DNA of 64,000 nt from Notospermus geniculatus. Lineage: Eukaryota; Nemertea; Pilidiophora; Heteronemertea; Lineidae. Of the stretch, positions 10,985-21,946 are shown one piece after another (position 1 is the stretch's first letter; every line of letters begins with the position of its first letter). The notes under the pieces were generated by a model. That model did no database searches. It was not told the origin of the DNA and saw nothing but the letters and a program-made list of their open reading frames with translations. The stretch is from positions 27,920-91,919 of the forward strand of contig NMRB01000758.1 in NCBI GenBank assembly GCA_002633025.1. The letters are read 5' to 3'. Both the position numbers and the translations under genes were made by a program.

Positions 10985-12160
10985 CCAGACCCACCCATGT
11001 ACCTCCAAACCAGAAACTTCTAGATTGCACGAGTGTGCGACCATATTTCCTCACCTACGGGTTGAGAACTGTGCATGTTTACATAGGGCTACTACGTAAG
11101 TTATTCCGCCTTTCCCAGTTTCCTATTTTGTAAATCATCTTTGCCAGTTTTAACGAGATCTAATAGGTAAAAAACCGTCGTTTTATCTTTTGCCAGCCTA
11201 CTCATCCGATAGATATAATGAGCGAAATCCAATGTGAAAATCCAGAACCGTTGTCTACTAAGAACTTCACTTAGATGAAGCAGATCGCCACCGTCCTAGA
11301 AACTCGTGAAACTTCCTAATACAATGGGTCCAGACTGGTTTGGCTCCAATTCTACAAACTTGTGATAATGATCTGTGGTACCTCCATATAGAGAAGAATC
11401 CTCGGAACAAAGACTTTCACATCCTATCTATAAGTCTCCTGTAAATACCCTGTTGTTATCGTTGGTATTTGCCATCTTTTGGTTTAAAATATATTCTATT
11501 CAATTAAAATTAGGCCTTCCTTGTTGTGATTGTTCAAACCGTGCCTTTCCACGTGACACAGTCCGTCGCATGGGACAGTACAGTCGACCCGCAAAGGTCC
11601 TTTTTTTCGCTCGATTTATTTTGCGCGCGGGGAAATAATAGGCGATCGGAGCTCTCGACGACGCTCCTCCTCGTGTACCCCATTCGAGAAATTGGGCACC
11701 TCGCACAAAAGTGCGTTTATTGAGGAGACCGTTCAAATTCAACACATAAACCATATATTTATGTATCAGTATTTAGCTAAGACATTGAGCTTTCCATTCG
11801 TGTCATTAATTTTTGCATAATGCAAACGAGTGAAGAGAAAGCATTTCAGAAATTTCGTCTCCCGCACAGAATTAGAGGTCGTTTGGAATCGAGTGTTGTT
11901 ACAAACATGGTCATAACTACATGATTACGTGCCTGCATAAAACCAGCAAAACTTAATGGATGAAGAAATTATCGATCCTTAACCTGTGTTAATTTCATAC
12001 TTCGGCATGGTATTACAACTTTTTGTACGCAGTTTGAGCAGCAGTAAGTAACGATTTCCGCAGCCATGCTTGGGGCCGACCTGCCCATACCAGCCGGAGA
12101 TTGTCGATGTATACCGAATTGCGTCTCTCCAGCTGTTCGGATCTCGAAGACGATCGATAA
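10985..12160. other. intergenic, nothing recognised
   Basis: Only short, featureless ORFs on both strands and no clear repeat boundaries. Confidence 0.4.
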
Positions 12161-12239
12161 CCTGGTTCCTTGGGCGTCCGACGTGGCGCTGTCTGACGAT
12201 TCGTCAGTCAGCGCCACCGTCGGAGCTCATGGAACCAGG
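12161..12239. repeat. 79-bp hairpin
   Basis: CCTGGTTCC, then CGTCCGACGTGGCGCTG, then TGACGA, folds onto TCGTCA...CAGCGCCAC...GGAACCAGG. Confidence 0.8.
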
Positions 12240-12837
12240 TCAGACAATGGATAAAGCGAGGGAGATTTCTTGAAAATGTAGTTGTGTTTCGCGGTGATTT
12301 TCAACCTCTCAGACATGCATGCATAAAACCACGCTTCGCATGTACATTGTTCTATATTATAACAACCCGAACGACCTACGCAGAAGTTTCAAAATACTGT
12401 TCCAAGAAAGTGTAGGCAATTTGAAGAACGCCTATTTTCGAGAAGAGCACAAAAACACAAGATATCTTTCAATCGATAACTCGGTCATAACTGCATCGAT
12501 TTACATGAAATATTCGGCAACTATCGCAGAGAAACTTCCATCAACATTGTAAACATCACGCCACCTTGAAACGTCTGGCTAATCGTGCGTAATTAGTGAT
12601 TGTTTTATAGCGTCTGCTACGCCTACGTCACTGCCTCGCTTTCGTTCAAATACCACGGCTGACACGTCGTGGTGCTGTTCGTACCGTTGCGGGTACCTTT
12701 GAAAATTTTATTTGGTAACACCTCAGAAGAGAATATTTTTAACCTAGCTAAATAAGGTTTTAAACTGTATAGCAGCAACCCTCCCAATCTGTGATAGCCG
12801 GTGACCAATCAATTATTGTATGTCTAGTCTCATAAGT

Positions 12838-12950
12838 GTTCTTTTATGTTCATCTTAATAATGTTTTTATGTTAATATTAGGAATGTTTTACTAATAATG
12901 TTTTATAATAATATGTTTTATATGTTAATGTTACTTTTAAAATAATTTTA
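12838..12950. repeat. AT-rich low-complexity tract
   Basis: Irregular repetition of AATGTTTTA and TTATGTTAAT. The flanks from 12240 to 13020 hold no recognised gene. Confidence 0.7.
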
Positions 12951-13020
12951 CCTCTATGTACTGTAAGTAACAGTTAGAGAGAAAATAAAATTCGTAGTTC
13001 GTAATTGGTAATTCGTAATT

Positions 13021-13185
13021 CGGGTCGACTGAGTAAGCTGTGGTGCCTTGTACCTTGTGTCTTTGCAAGGGCAAGTGAAAGACCCCATCCAAGTGATGAA
13101 CATTGAGTAGCTTCTGATGACCTCCTCCGTACTTCCCAGGGCCAGTAATGCTATAGCGTCGGCCCTGACGGAAAAATGAAGACAA
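13021..13185 (+). repeat. retroposon-like repeat, copy at 42741-42905
   Basis: Shared blocks: GTGGTGCCTTGTACCTTGTG, CTTTGCAA, AAAGAC-CCATCCAAGTGA, then a GGGCC...GGCCC stem ending CCCTGACGGAAAA and an ACAAAT tail. The terminal stem-loop plus short-repeat tail looks like a LINE or LINE-dependent SINE 3-prime end. Confidence 0.65.
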
Positions 13186-13499
13186 ATACAAATACAAACT
13201 GCAACTCCAGGCTACCGAGGGATGTAATCCGCTAAAATACGAAATTTGTAATTTTGAAATTGTGAATTTCGTGGACCACGAAATTGTTCGATTCCATAAT
13301 CATAACTGTGCACACAGTATGGTTATATTACGAGCGGGTACATTCATGTATTAATAACGGGTCTCTATAAGGTGAAAGACAGTTTCCTGCCGGACTCGAA
13401 CCCACGGACGCTCGCATTAGGCATCGGGTACGAAGTATAAAATACAAGTTAGAACTACTCTTTTACACCAGTCCTCGTCCCCGATCTAAAATCCGTATA

Positions 13500-13974
13500 G
13501 ATCGATTGCACGCCGTTTCCGATCTTTTCCGACCACCGTTGTCAACGCAACAATGATTTCCGATCTCCGTTCGGGCATTGTTGTGCGTCATCTCGAGAAT
13601 GAAGTTTCGCGCATGCGCTCGGGCTGGGTCCGGAAGCAATTTCGGGATGGACATGTAAACAAACCGAAACGCGGCTAAAAACTCGATTTTGTACACGTAT
13701 TACGATCACTAACATATAAAATGGTGAAAGTATGCATTGTTAAAAACTGTGGGGCACACTTTGGACAATCAAATATTGTGCGGTTCTTCAGAATACCGGC
13801 AGAAGAGGGCCGAGGAGAAGCATGGCAACGCTGTCACTCAAAAACGACAAGGTCATTTATTTTCGGACCCAGCCTACTGCGCATGCGGGGAGTTTCTAAT
13901 TTTAGATTCCCGACCGAGATCGGTAGCCTTGACGACGGCGGTTGGGAAAGATCGGAAACGGCGTGCAATCGATC
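13500..13974. mobile_element. 475-bp TIR element carrying a THAP-domain start
   Basis: The arms start GATCGATTGCACGCCG and align for about 120 bp, ending near GCTGGGTCC on both sides. TATA (13496-13499 and 13975-13978) flanks the element; the related MITE at 8467-8574 shows a single TATA at the same point, so insertion with TATA (or TA) duplication is directly readable. The core holds the THAP reading frame. Confidence 0.8.
13721..13862 (+). pseudogene. THAP zinc-finger N-terminal fragment
   Basis: The frame opens MVKVCIVKNC, gives VRFFRIP about 20 residues later, and then AWQRC. This is the front half of a C2CH THAP domain (Cys-x4-Cys, conserved FxRxP and Trp), a DNA-binding fold found in P-element transposases and host THAP proteins. 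The distal Cys-x2-His pair is not evident, and the frame runs into the right TIR. It is therefore either the remnant of the element's own transposase or a captured host exon. THAP identity is moderately sure; function here is not. Confidence 0.55.
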
Positions 13975-14145
13975 TATACTGTGTGCACAGTCAGAAAAGA
14001 TACGACGAAAGTACTAAAATAAATGTTTTAAGACCCTGTTTTGAGAGGATTGTCACTTTCATGCAACTTTCAGAGAAAGTTGGTAATTTGGCATATGTTT
14101 AGGCGGTAAATTCAGAGGCATGTCACATTCTAGGAATTCTAAGGG

Positions 14146-14391
14146 ATAGACAAATCCCAAATTCCAGTTCTGCGCACTTCCGCCGAAATAGCAACAAGAA
14201 CCTCGATCTGAAACCAGCTGACGTGACGCAATCCGTGATTCAGCAATGGTCAACTCTGACGTAACGTCGTCCAAGTCACTGTCGTGGGGTTCTCTGCGTC
14301 ACGTCATTCAGTTTCAGACCGAGGTTCTTGTTGCTATTTCAGCGGAAGTGCGCAGATCTTTCCCGTTTACGTCAATATGGGATTTGTCTAT
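14146..14391. mobile_element. 246-bp hairpin MITE
   Basis: Outer ends ATAGACAAATCCCA / TGGGATTTGTCTAT enclose a strong foldback (14169-14355). The inner arms begin TCTGCGCACTTCCG and run through AGCAACAAGAACCTCG for about 62 bp. Confidence 0.85.
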
Positions 14392-14394
14392 GGA

Positions 14395-15179
14395 TGATTC
14401 CATACACGGAATCCCGTTCGATGGCTCGAACTTTCATGAACGCTTAAGGGCGAGCTGTCATTGTGAATTTTCATATTGCTCCAATCCAGGCCCCTCTGAG
14501 AAAAGCAATAAAGACACCCCCAGTTGACTGTTTTTATGGTCCAATGTGATCACTGCGCTTTATAGACACCGAAAATGAGGAAAGTCCCAAGGATTACAGC
14601 TTAATTACATTACATAATCATAAACAAAGAAATTCACCAAACACGAAAAACGGGTACAATTTTCTTGGAGAGGAAACATGTAAATGACACATTGAAGGTG
14701 TGGCAACAATGTCACAAACCCATAGAACCTGGGGTGCCGAGGGTGTCCTGACTTGATCTTCATGTACACCATACACGCTCAGCACAAAAAGGACAACAAG
14801 GAAGTAAAATCCAAATCCAATATGGCCGCCCTGTTTTGGAAAATGTGGCAGCATTCGTGGAATTCACATGCCAAGTACTCTATACCTGTTGAAAATATTG
14901 CTGTCAAAATGGGTGGACTAAGTAGAATAAACCTAGAACTTTATGTTCTACATGTCGTTTGATCCTCAAAATGTACCATTTCGTGGGAAAGTGTACCGAT
15001 TACTAGTCTTTTGATTCAACTTATTAGCTAATTAGTGCGTTCCAAGATACATCTCATTCAATTCCTTTTGACTTATAGACCCCGCAGGTGCCTTCATTTC
15101 CGTCATATATCTTGTACTTTTATGGTATTTTGACATCTTTTATTTACAACGCCTGGCCACGTTTCAAAAATTCAAAACG
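14395..15179. other. intergenic, nothing recognised
   Basis: Only short ORFs without motifs. Confidence 0.4.
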
Positions 15180-15325
15180 TTGGCTCGCCCTTAAGACATA
15201 ACAAACCTTTCCGATTGCCTCATTCTCTTTCTTATTGCTTGGGGCGTCCCGCAACCCCTTCAAGTATTAAGCTTTAGGATTCTATTCCCTCCAGGCTCCA
15301 ACAACTGAGGTCGAGAAATTCGTTC

Positions 15326-15550
15326 AAATATAATATCAGATTACACTTCCTCGGAAGGAAAAACCGCCTACCAACCACCAAACATGATCTGCCTCGCGAA
15401 CAGGAGATCGCTCTGAATAGAGTCAGATGCGATCTTCTGTTTGAGAGTCATTTCTTTACACACAACTTCACTAATGTCCAAGACCCACAATGCTCCTGTG
15501 GCTTCCGCCAACAAACTACTCCACGACGTATTCTTTTCCAATGTTCCATA
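15326..15550 (+). pseudogene. LINE ORF2 C-terminal zinc-knuckle-like fragment
   Basis: A 75-codon open stretch includes ALNRVRCDLLFESHFFTHNF and then PQCSCGFRQQTTPRRILFQC. Spacing of the CxCG ... RILFQC block matches the Cys-rich tail after the reverse transcriptase of non-LTR retrotransposons, where CxCG...HILFxC is usual; here the histidine is replaced. The frame is closed on both sides, so only this relic remains. Confidence 0.6.
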
Positions 15551-15614
15551 TTAATCGACTTGCGTGACGTATTTAATCACGACTTAGTTTTAGTCCCATA
15601 GTCCCGTACTGCCC

Positions 15615-16053
15615 TGTCAAGAGAGACTGCAGTATCTGACTTTTTCACCAAATTGAGATGAAGACACTTTTGGGCTTGGCTACATCAGCTCCACCTATTG
15701 GAAATATCAAATCTCATGATCAGGGTTTGCAAACCCATGAAAACACTATGTGCAGTCATGCAGTATCTGCAGATATGGGGTGGGATGTCAGGACAGAGTG
15801 CAGTATCTCAAACTTACTGCAGTCTGACCTGACACAGTCTCAGAGCAGTCAGCTTGTAGGCCTAGTTGCTGCCCTGTCTATTACCTAGGTCACTCCAGCG
15901 GTCATGATTCTTATACTTCCCACACAAAAGGTTACTTTCCTCCCCTGAATTCAGGTACATGTATAACATTAAAACTCCACGAACGAGAGCAAAACCTTTC
16001 GGGCAGTATCTACAAGACAACGATTTTTGTAGATACTGCAGTCTCTCTTGACA
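15615..16053. mobile_element. 439-bp TIR element inside the LINE
   Basis: Ends TGTCAAGAGAGACTGCAGTA / TACTGCAGTCTCTCTTGACA. The interior repeats GCAGTATCT-like motifs several times. No target duplication was recognised. Confidence 0.75.
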
Positions 16054-16742
16054 ACGTCACAAATTAAGGGTAACATGAAACGTAGACTTGATAAGTGAAA
16101 AACTAAGACGTAATATTCAAATAGGTATTCTTCACCAGGCATGCCAGGCGACTTATGGACGAACCATACTCTACCAATATCATCAGTACATGTAGTTAAA
16201 AAAGTGCCGAGTTTCTTAATAATATCATTCATGTTTTAACCTAGCCTCTACCCTCGCCAGTTAAGTTTAGTATTCTTTCATTCCTTTATTCACTGCTGAC
16301 TTGTTCCCTTATTTATTTCGGCCCAAAACTACCTTCAGTTTCGATTCAGAACATCAATGAGTCTGACTGCGATGGTGACTGACTGCCCCATTTTATTTAT
16401 GGACGAACCATACTCTACCAATATGTATGTTTTGGTTTGTATGTTTTTGTCTCATTTTCTTCTTCGTTTCTTTATTTTGCACTTGTTCAACTGTTGTGTA
16501 ATCAATGTAATTCACCGCCACCTTTCTCAACTACACATACTAAAGCTATAACAGGGCCAGTAATGCCTCGGCCTCAGTACAGCCCTTCTGTATACTAATA
16601 TTATCTTGTCTTTGTGAATAAATGAAATGAAATGAAAAACTAACTTCCAGACATATTATTGTTTAAAAGGAATCCTATCAATGATGACGAGGGACCATTA
16701 TCAACTCTACTGCATTGAAATAAATTCTACCGTCTCGACAAT

Positions 16743-17022
16743 ATGCTGTCCACTGAAGACGTAGAGGCAGTCAAGTCGAATTCTGCATATCTGACGAAAG
16801 TAGTGTTTGATTGGAGCATATTGAAACCTGATATAGAATACGAGGGAATAATTTCCCTTTTGGCATGTGCTGCCCTCTGTTGTCGGAGGGTCTGCACTAC
16901 GGTTAATGTTTTTCGTGATTGTGGGCTGTTGTATTGTCGATTAAGTCGAAAAAAAGGAACTTGCATGGAGAAAAATGAAGAGGTGTTTGAATTTTCGGGA
17001 TCTCGAATGTATCAGAAAAAGG
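16743..17022 (+). CDS. orphan PAN/apple-like exon
   Basis: The frame contains SLLACAALCCRRVCTTVNVF, then CGLLYCRLS, then RMYQKK. The cysteine pattern (CAxxC, a cysteine a few residues on, then CxLS) and the terminal tyrosine phrase resemble PAN/apple domains, which mediate protein or carbohydrate contacts in secreted invertebrate proteins. The segment ends at a strong splice donor, AAAAAG|GTGAGT, at 17023, in phase 0. The upstream boundary is uncertain: the ATG at 16743 may be genuine or the exon may begin at an acceptor a little upstream or downstream. No partner exon was identified within the window. The antisense ORF over 16903-17361 is a shadow. Confidence 0.4.
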
Positions 17023-17309
17023 TGAGTTTCTTTCTGGGTTGCAACGATGTACGTTATTTTGGTCAAGATGAAAATAATGCAATGAAACTAGGTAGGCCCA
17101 TAGACATATTGCCAGTCTGCTGTACATCCACTTATTCACAATTACAGTCTTGGCGCTCGGCAGGCCTTTAAAACAATAAGAAATCAGCAGACTTTCTTGA
17201 CGAGGCTGTCTCGCCCTGCAGGACACTACAGAGACACTCAAGAAAACACCACAGGATGAAGGGGTGTTTCTTGGCTGGTCCTTGGGTTGTCCCAATGATG
17301 TCCCAGTGG

Positions 17310-17410
17310 GTGAAATGAAATGAAATGAAATGTCAGCAATTAAGGAATGAATAGAGGCCAAGCCCCTAGCCCCGTGGGGCTTGGCCTCTATTCATTCCGT
17401 AATTGCTGAC
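17310..17410. repeat. (TGAAA)n tail and 79-bp palindrome
   Basis: GTGAAATGAAATGAAATG ends at 17331 and looks like a LINE tail. A near-perfect palindrome (17332-17410) follows with arms GTCAGCAATTA-GGAATGAAT and AGAGGCCAAGCCCC. A related arm occurs at about 58236-58272. Bases 17411-17877 show nothing recognisable. Confidence 0.75.
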
Positions 17411-17877
17411 ACCTACATTTAGTATTCAGCTCAGTCTCTTCTGAAATCTAGTGTGGAAAAGTGCCAGTCTGAAAGGGGTCGAAAATTTGCTTAAACCTTG
17501 GAATTCGACTTCCTGTGTTATATCAGTTTGTGTGTGGATTTTTGTGCCTTTGTGGACATAAAAACTATAAGTATCATATTCTTGCTCACAAATGCAGACC
17601 AACTGTAACCAACATCAGAAATGATTAGTGTCTATAGCGAAAAAGAATCTTATACATTATAAATCAGAATATTCAACCCCGAATTTGTTTTTCAATGGGG
17701 AAATTTTTTGCAAGCCTTTTTCTTTCTCACCTCTCTTGTCGCTTTCTGAATCATGATATCTTATGATTATCTTTTATTAAAACGTCATTAAACTTGTGAG
17801 AAAAATTGGTTTTTCATATAATTTGGGAACATTTTACACAGTTTGAAACTTAGGAAGTTTTCCTGATATTGTACAGT

Positions 17878-18028
17878 GGTATTCTGTGCTGGTGCCAGGT
17901 GCCCTACATCTATGTGGTGGTACAGTCAGTGGTATTCTCAGGTGTCCTGTGGTGCCCCCACATCAATGTGGTGGTACAGTCAGTGGTGTTCTCTGGTGGT
18001 CTCAGGTGTCCTGTGGTGCCCCACATCT
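17878..18028. repeat. minisatellite, about 65-bp unit
   Basis: Two to three units built on TGTGGTGGTACAGTCAGTGG, then TTCTC-GGTGTCCTGTGGTGCC, then CCACATC. Confidence 0.7.
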
Positions 18029-18033
18029 ATAAT

Positions 18034-18131
18034 GGTCGACGCACAGGGAAACAGCGAGTCCGCGTTTTCTAGAGTGTTCCGAACAATGGGAATCACACAA
18101 AATAATGACCACACTGAAAAACGTACATGTA
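18034..18131 (+). mobile_element. SINE body fragment
   Basis: Colinear with the body of the SINE at 10081-10340 (AAACAGCGAGTCCG, GTTCCGAACAATGG, CACACTGAAAAACGT). The tRNA-like head is missing. Confidence 0.7.
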
Positions 18132-18399
18132 CACTGGTCCTGATCAATCTCCCACCAAAAAGGCGTCCATTGTATAGGACCTGGTTTCGGTGTGCTGCCC
18201 TCTATCGTAGCGTGGATCCCCTTTGGTAGCATTTGAACTACCCAATGACATAGCGAAAGTCTACGAAAATCTGACTTCAGGAGAGGCCCCATTTTCAAGA
18301 AGACTCAAGAACTTGTTCGCCATAGAGTGTCATGTTTTTCGTGTTATCCCTTGGTTTTAGGGGTCAAGAAACCCATTGGGATAGGTCACATAACCCTCC

Positions 18400-19063
18400 C
18401 TTGAGCACGGGTATAGAAATCCAAGATGGCCGTCAAGTTGTCTGCCAATTACAATAAAATGTCCATAACTCGAGAACCATTTGTCATAGGGTGATAATTT
18501 TGGTGTCTATCCCCATACCACGTTCTTAGGAGTCAAGAAAATTACTGTGGTAGGTAAAATAATCATCCCTTCACCAGTGTTATAGAAATCCAAGATGGCC
18601 GCCAATCGTCATAAAATGGCCATAACTTGAAAACATTTGATGAGTAGAACACAGTGATATAAAAATTTTGAATGAAATCATGCAAATAAAAAAGTAGTGA
18701 TAAACATGCCTTTACAAAATTCCTTCTGTCAAATGCATCTTTCAGCGGAATTTTTCGACGCTGATACCTTTATATAGCCAGGAAAATTTGCTATTATGTA
18801 TGTTGGCACCAACATTCTGAACGCAATTGGTTTGGAGATATTCAAGAAAAACTGCTCTCCTTTTACTTTTTTTCCACGAGTGTACATTTTGTAATGGATT
18901 TTTGTAGTTCGTCTTGCTGCTTCTAGGTGGCTGATGCCATTAGATAGCCAGGAAAATTTGCAACGGCACTATATGTTGGAGTCAACTTTCTGTAGCCCAT
19001 TGTTTTGGAGATATTCAAGAAAAACTGTTGTCCATTTAGTTTTTTTCCATGAGTGTCCATTCG
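18400..19063. repeat. AAGATGGCCG repeat region with internal tandem duplication
   Basis: Two AATCCAAGATGGCCG blocks (about 18418 and 18588) are followed by a duplicated unit (about 18767-18895 and 18934-19063). That unit shares TAGCCAGGAAAATTTGC, GGAGATATTCAAGAAAAACT and CATGAGTGT-CATT phrases. Confidence 0.65.
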
Positions 19064-19220
19064 CCGAAACGTAGTTAGTCCCTTGGGTTGAAGAGTGGCC
19101 GGTGGCGCCCTCTGTCGAGAAAAAGTAGCAACACCACACTTCTTTACAACTTTGAATTTCAAATGGGCCTTCTGTTGCTTTCGAACATTTCTGTCATTTT
19201 TACAATAGACAGTGTAAGCC

Positions 19221-19359
19221 CTAAGGCTGAGTTTACATCGAGGCACACGTGACACGAACACGCAGGCGAACAATGGCTTCAGAAAGGATTCATCCCCATG
19301 AAACCTTTGTTCGCCTGCGAGTTCGTGTCGTGTGTGCCTCGATGTAAACTCAGCCTAAG
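19221..19359. mobile_element. 139-bp hairpin MITE, family copy 2
   Basis: Same family as 5180-5310: arms AGGCTGAGTTTACATCGAGG and ACACGAACACGCAGGCGAAC with their inverse. Confidence 0.85.
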
Positions 19360-19445
19360 AGAACTGAGAACGGTGGACTGCAAACAATCTTGCACGTCAT
19401 GCCCCTTTAAAAGATTGAAATGTATTTTTCAAGTCCTTTTCGCGA

Positions 19446-21158
19446 ATGCATTATAAGCTATATCGAAGATTTTTCATCAGCCCTCCCATTGGTACTCATC
19501 GAGGAGCTATCCTGTATCACCCGGAAAAACTAATGATTGCAGAACTTTTTACTGAGATGCCATGGAGAATACTCTTATCGTATATACCAGACTTTAACTA
19601 TAACATTTACAAGATCGTCTACAGGGTAAAATATTATATTAAACTCGATGGTGCTAGGGTCAGTACTGGCATTTTTTCAGACTATATCATCAGTGTTCTG
19701 ATTAAGACGAGAGGCCATTGGAGCAAGTTGAAGCATACTGCAAAAGTCCATAGTTGGAAAAGTGGGAAATATGTCGGCGATCTTGCCTTTCCACCTGATA
19801 GTCAATGTATGAAATGACTTGGAAAAAGAACAGTATTTGGTGACAGATGGAAATTCATGTTCAAACATAATTTCTTAGAACTAGCAGTTTCCGTTTGTTT
19901 TCTGAATTTACGCGCTTTACACACAATATCATTAACGATCTACACCTGCGAGAAATATCTTGAAGGTGGTAAACTAATATTAAGATTGATACCTAATATT
20001 ACACAAAAAGTTAAAGTTCACATGCCAATGAGTTTAGAAATGGATATCAGTCCTCAAGAAGTTTATCTGCTATTGCAAGAGGTGATAATGCCTTCGAAAG
20101 TGCTGCTGCTTAATAGGCAGCATGGATTCAGAGTACAAGAGCTAACCNTATATCGAAGATTTTCCATCAGCCCTCCCATTGGTACTCATCGAGGAGCTAT
20201 CCTGTATCACCCGGAAAAACTAATGATTGCAGAACTTTTTACTGAGATGCCATGGAGAATACTCTTATCGTATATACCAGACTTTAACTATAACATTTAC
20301 AAGATCGTCTACAGGGTAAAATATTATATTAAACTCGATGGTGCTAGGGTCAGTACTGGCATTTTTTCAGACTATATCATCAGTGTTCTGATTAAGACGA
20401 GAGGCCATTGGAGCAAGTTGAAGCATACTGCAAAAGTCCATAGTTGGAAAAGTGGGAAATATGTCGGCGATCTTGCCTTTCCACCTGATAGTCAATGTAT
20501 GAAATGACTTGGAAAAAGAACAGTATTTGGTGGCAGATGGAAATTCATGTTCAAACATAATTTCTTAGAACTAGCAGTTTCCGTTTGTTTTCTGAATTTA
20601 CGCTCTTTACACACAATATCATTAACGATCTACACCTGCGAGAAACATCTCGAAGGTGGTTAACTAATATTAAGACTGCTACCTAATATTACACAAAAAG
20701 TTAAAGTTCACATGCCAATGAGTTTAGAAATGGATATCAGTCCTCAAGAAGTTTATCTGCTATTGCAAGAGGTGATAATGCCTTCGAAAGTGCTGCTGCT
20801 TAAAAGGCAGCATGGATTCAGAGTGCAAGAGCTAACCGCTATTCGAGATCTGGGGAAAGATTTGATCCGTGATATCGAGATATTGAATTCTAATCTTGAT
20901 GTATGGTATTTGATTATGAGATTCGATGAGTCAATTCAGTACATCGAATTTGGTTGCTCGAAAGGAAATCCAACATCGGCAGCGCCTAGAAGGAGGGAAA
21001 TTTATAGGGAAGGTTCAAATAACGTGACGCGAATAATACGAAATAGAGACTTAGGCACTTTGAGAGAACTCCACAATCGCACTAACAGCCAACAAGATAG
21101 TTCAGTATTTGATGGAGTAAATGTTTATAGACTCCGAGTCCGGCGGCATAGTGACTGA
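19446..21158 (+). pseudogene. beta-propeller-like paralogue with in-frame UGA
   Basis: One reading frame runs from 19446 and, after removal of the duplicated contig overlap, ends at 21158. It is interrupted by TGA at 19815 (and at the equivalent 20505). It matches the exon at 23808-24836 in order: WKSGKYVGDLAFPPDSQC against LRNGAINGTLVIPKSDKC, KRTVFGDRWK against KRINLDVRWK, then later strand-like blocks. The alternation of short hydrophobic strands with polar turns suggests propeller blades; the family is not recognised. The UGA falls inside the aligned region and occurs in both overlapping contigs, so it is not a random base-call error. The downstream copy also has a TAA (about 20661) where the upstream copy reads AAA. 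The simplest reading is a pseudogene. A spliced-out or recoded UGA is possible but unsupported. Confidence 0.5.
19459..20837 (+). repeat. 689-bp exact-length direct duplication at a single-N join
   Basis: Bases 19459-20147 and 20149-20837 are colinear, of equal length and differ by roughly ten substitutions. They meet at the lone N at 20148. This is the signature of two overlapping contigs (probably two haplotypes) joined without merging. Confidence 0.8.
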
Positions 21159-21753
21159 GCGTCGGAATCGCGACCAAAAATCTGCAGGTTTGACTTCCGC
21201 TCGATCAAGTTGCTGTTTTCTTATTTTGAACTGATCTGAATAGATGTAGTGATCCGCTGTAGGGGGAACTCATGCCGCAGGTTCAAACCGCTATCTACTA
21301 CGTTGTCCGCGCTCTGAAACTGCTTCAGTTGGTGCGATCCTCAAAATATCACTAACAGACGGCGTTAGCTGTCCGATTTGGGGAATCGCGCTGGGAATCT
21401 GCTCGGCACGAGTATGAATATACAGTGTACATTTTGCACACGTATCTTACCCAATCAGAAAGTGTGTTACGCGGCATCGGTTAAGCCTGTGATGATGGCT
21501 TATGATTCGATCCCTCGTCAAACAGCGCCGCCCATTGATGGTACCGGTACCTCACTTTTGGCGCCAATCATACCAGTGTTTAGTGGATCGATACCAACTG
21601 AACACTGGAGATGATTGTACTTTCGGGGCTGCTTCATTAGTGGCCATGAAAGGTGCTTGCAGAGACTAGGATAACGTAAAGTGGGTTTGAGGCTCTATTA
21701 GGCTTCCTGTACATATAAGTATACGGTATTCGAACACACCGGTTAAGGGCTAG

Positions 21754-21864
21754 GGGCCATATGCATCTTAAGTGTAAAATCTTAAGTGTAAAATTTCCCT
21801 TACCATTGTTTCAAACAAAAGATAAGGGAAATTTTGCACTTACGATGTTTTATGCATACGGCCC
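21754..21864. mobile_element. 111-bp hairpin MITE, GGGCC(C/G)NTATNCAT group
   Basis: Ends GGGCCATATGCATC / TATGCATACGGCCC, with internal CTTAAGTGTAAAAT and AAATTTCCCTTA / TAAGGGAAATTT arms. Comparable elements are at 27796-27898, 44384-44492 and 63032-63158. Confidence 0.75.
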
Positions 21865-21946
21865 AAGGTTCGCCCGACCAAACTAAATCACTGTGGTGAA
21901 GTGCATAATTTCATGTAATGAACTGATCTTATTTACAATAATAGCA

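Larger units (their letters stand above)
13307..13990. mobile_element. MITE interrupted by a THAP-bearing TIR element
   Basis: The ends TGTGCACACAGTAT (13307-13320) and ATACTGTGTGCACA (13977-13990) match the 8467-8574 MITE, as does the interior segment CTCGTCCCCGATC. A SINE-like B-box on the minus strand (GGGTTCGAGTCC, about 13389-13400) lies inside. The copy is split at TATA by the insertion at 13500-13974. Confidence 0.7.
15180..16640 (+). mobile_element. decayed LINE 3-prime portion, interrupted by a MITE
   Basis: The region contains an ORF2 C-terminal fragment (15326-15550), a MITE insertion (15615-16053), an internal repeated phrase (ATGGACGAACCATACTCTAC at about 16155 and 16404) and a typical LINE 3-prime end. 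That end is a GGGCC...GGCCC-like stem near 16555, then AATAAATGAAATGAAATG. Several frameshifts and stops make it dead. Confidence 0.65.

Noticed and set aside
19857-20507. 216-codon ORF joining two propeller segments
   Set aside because: It reads through the single N at a contig overlap, so the second half repeats the first.
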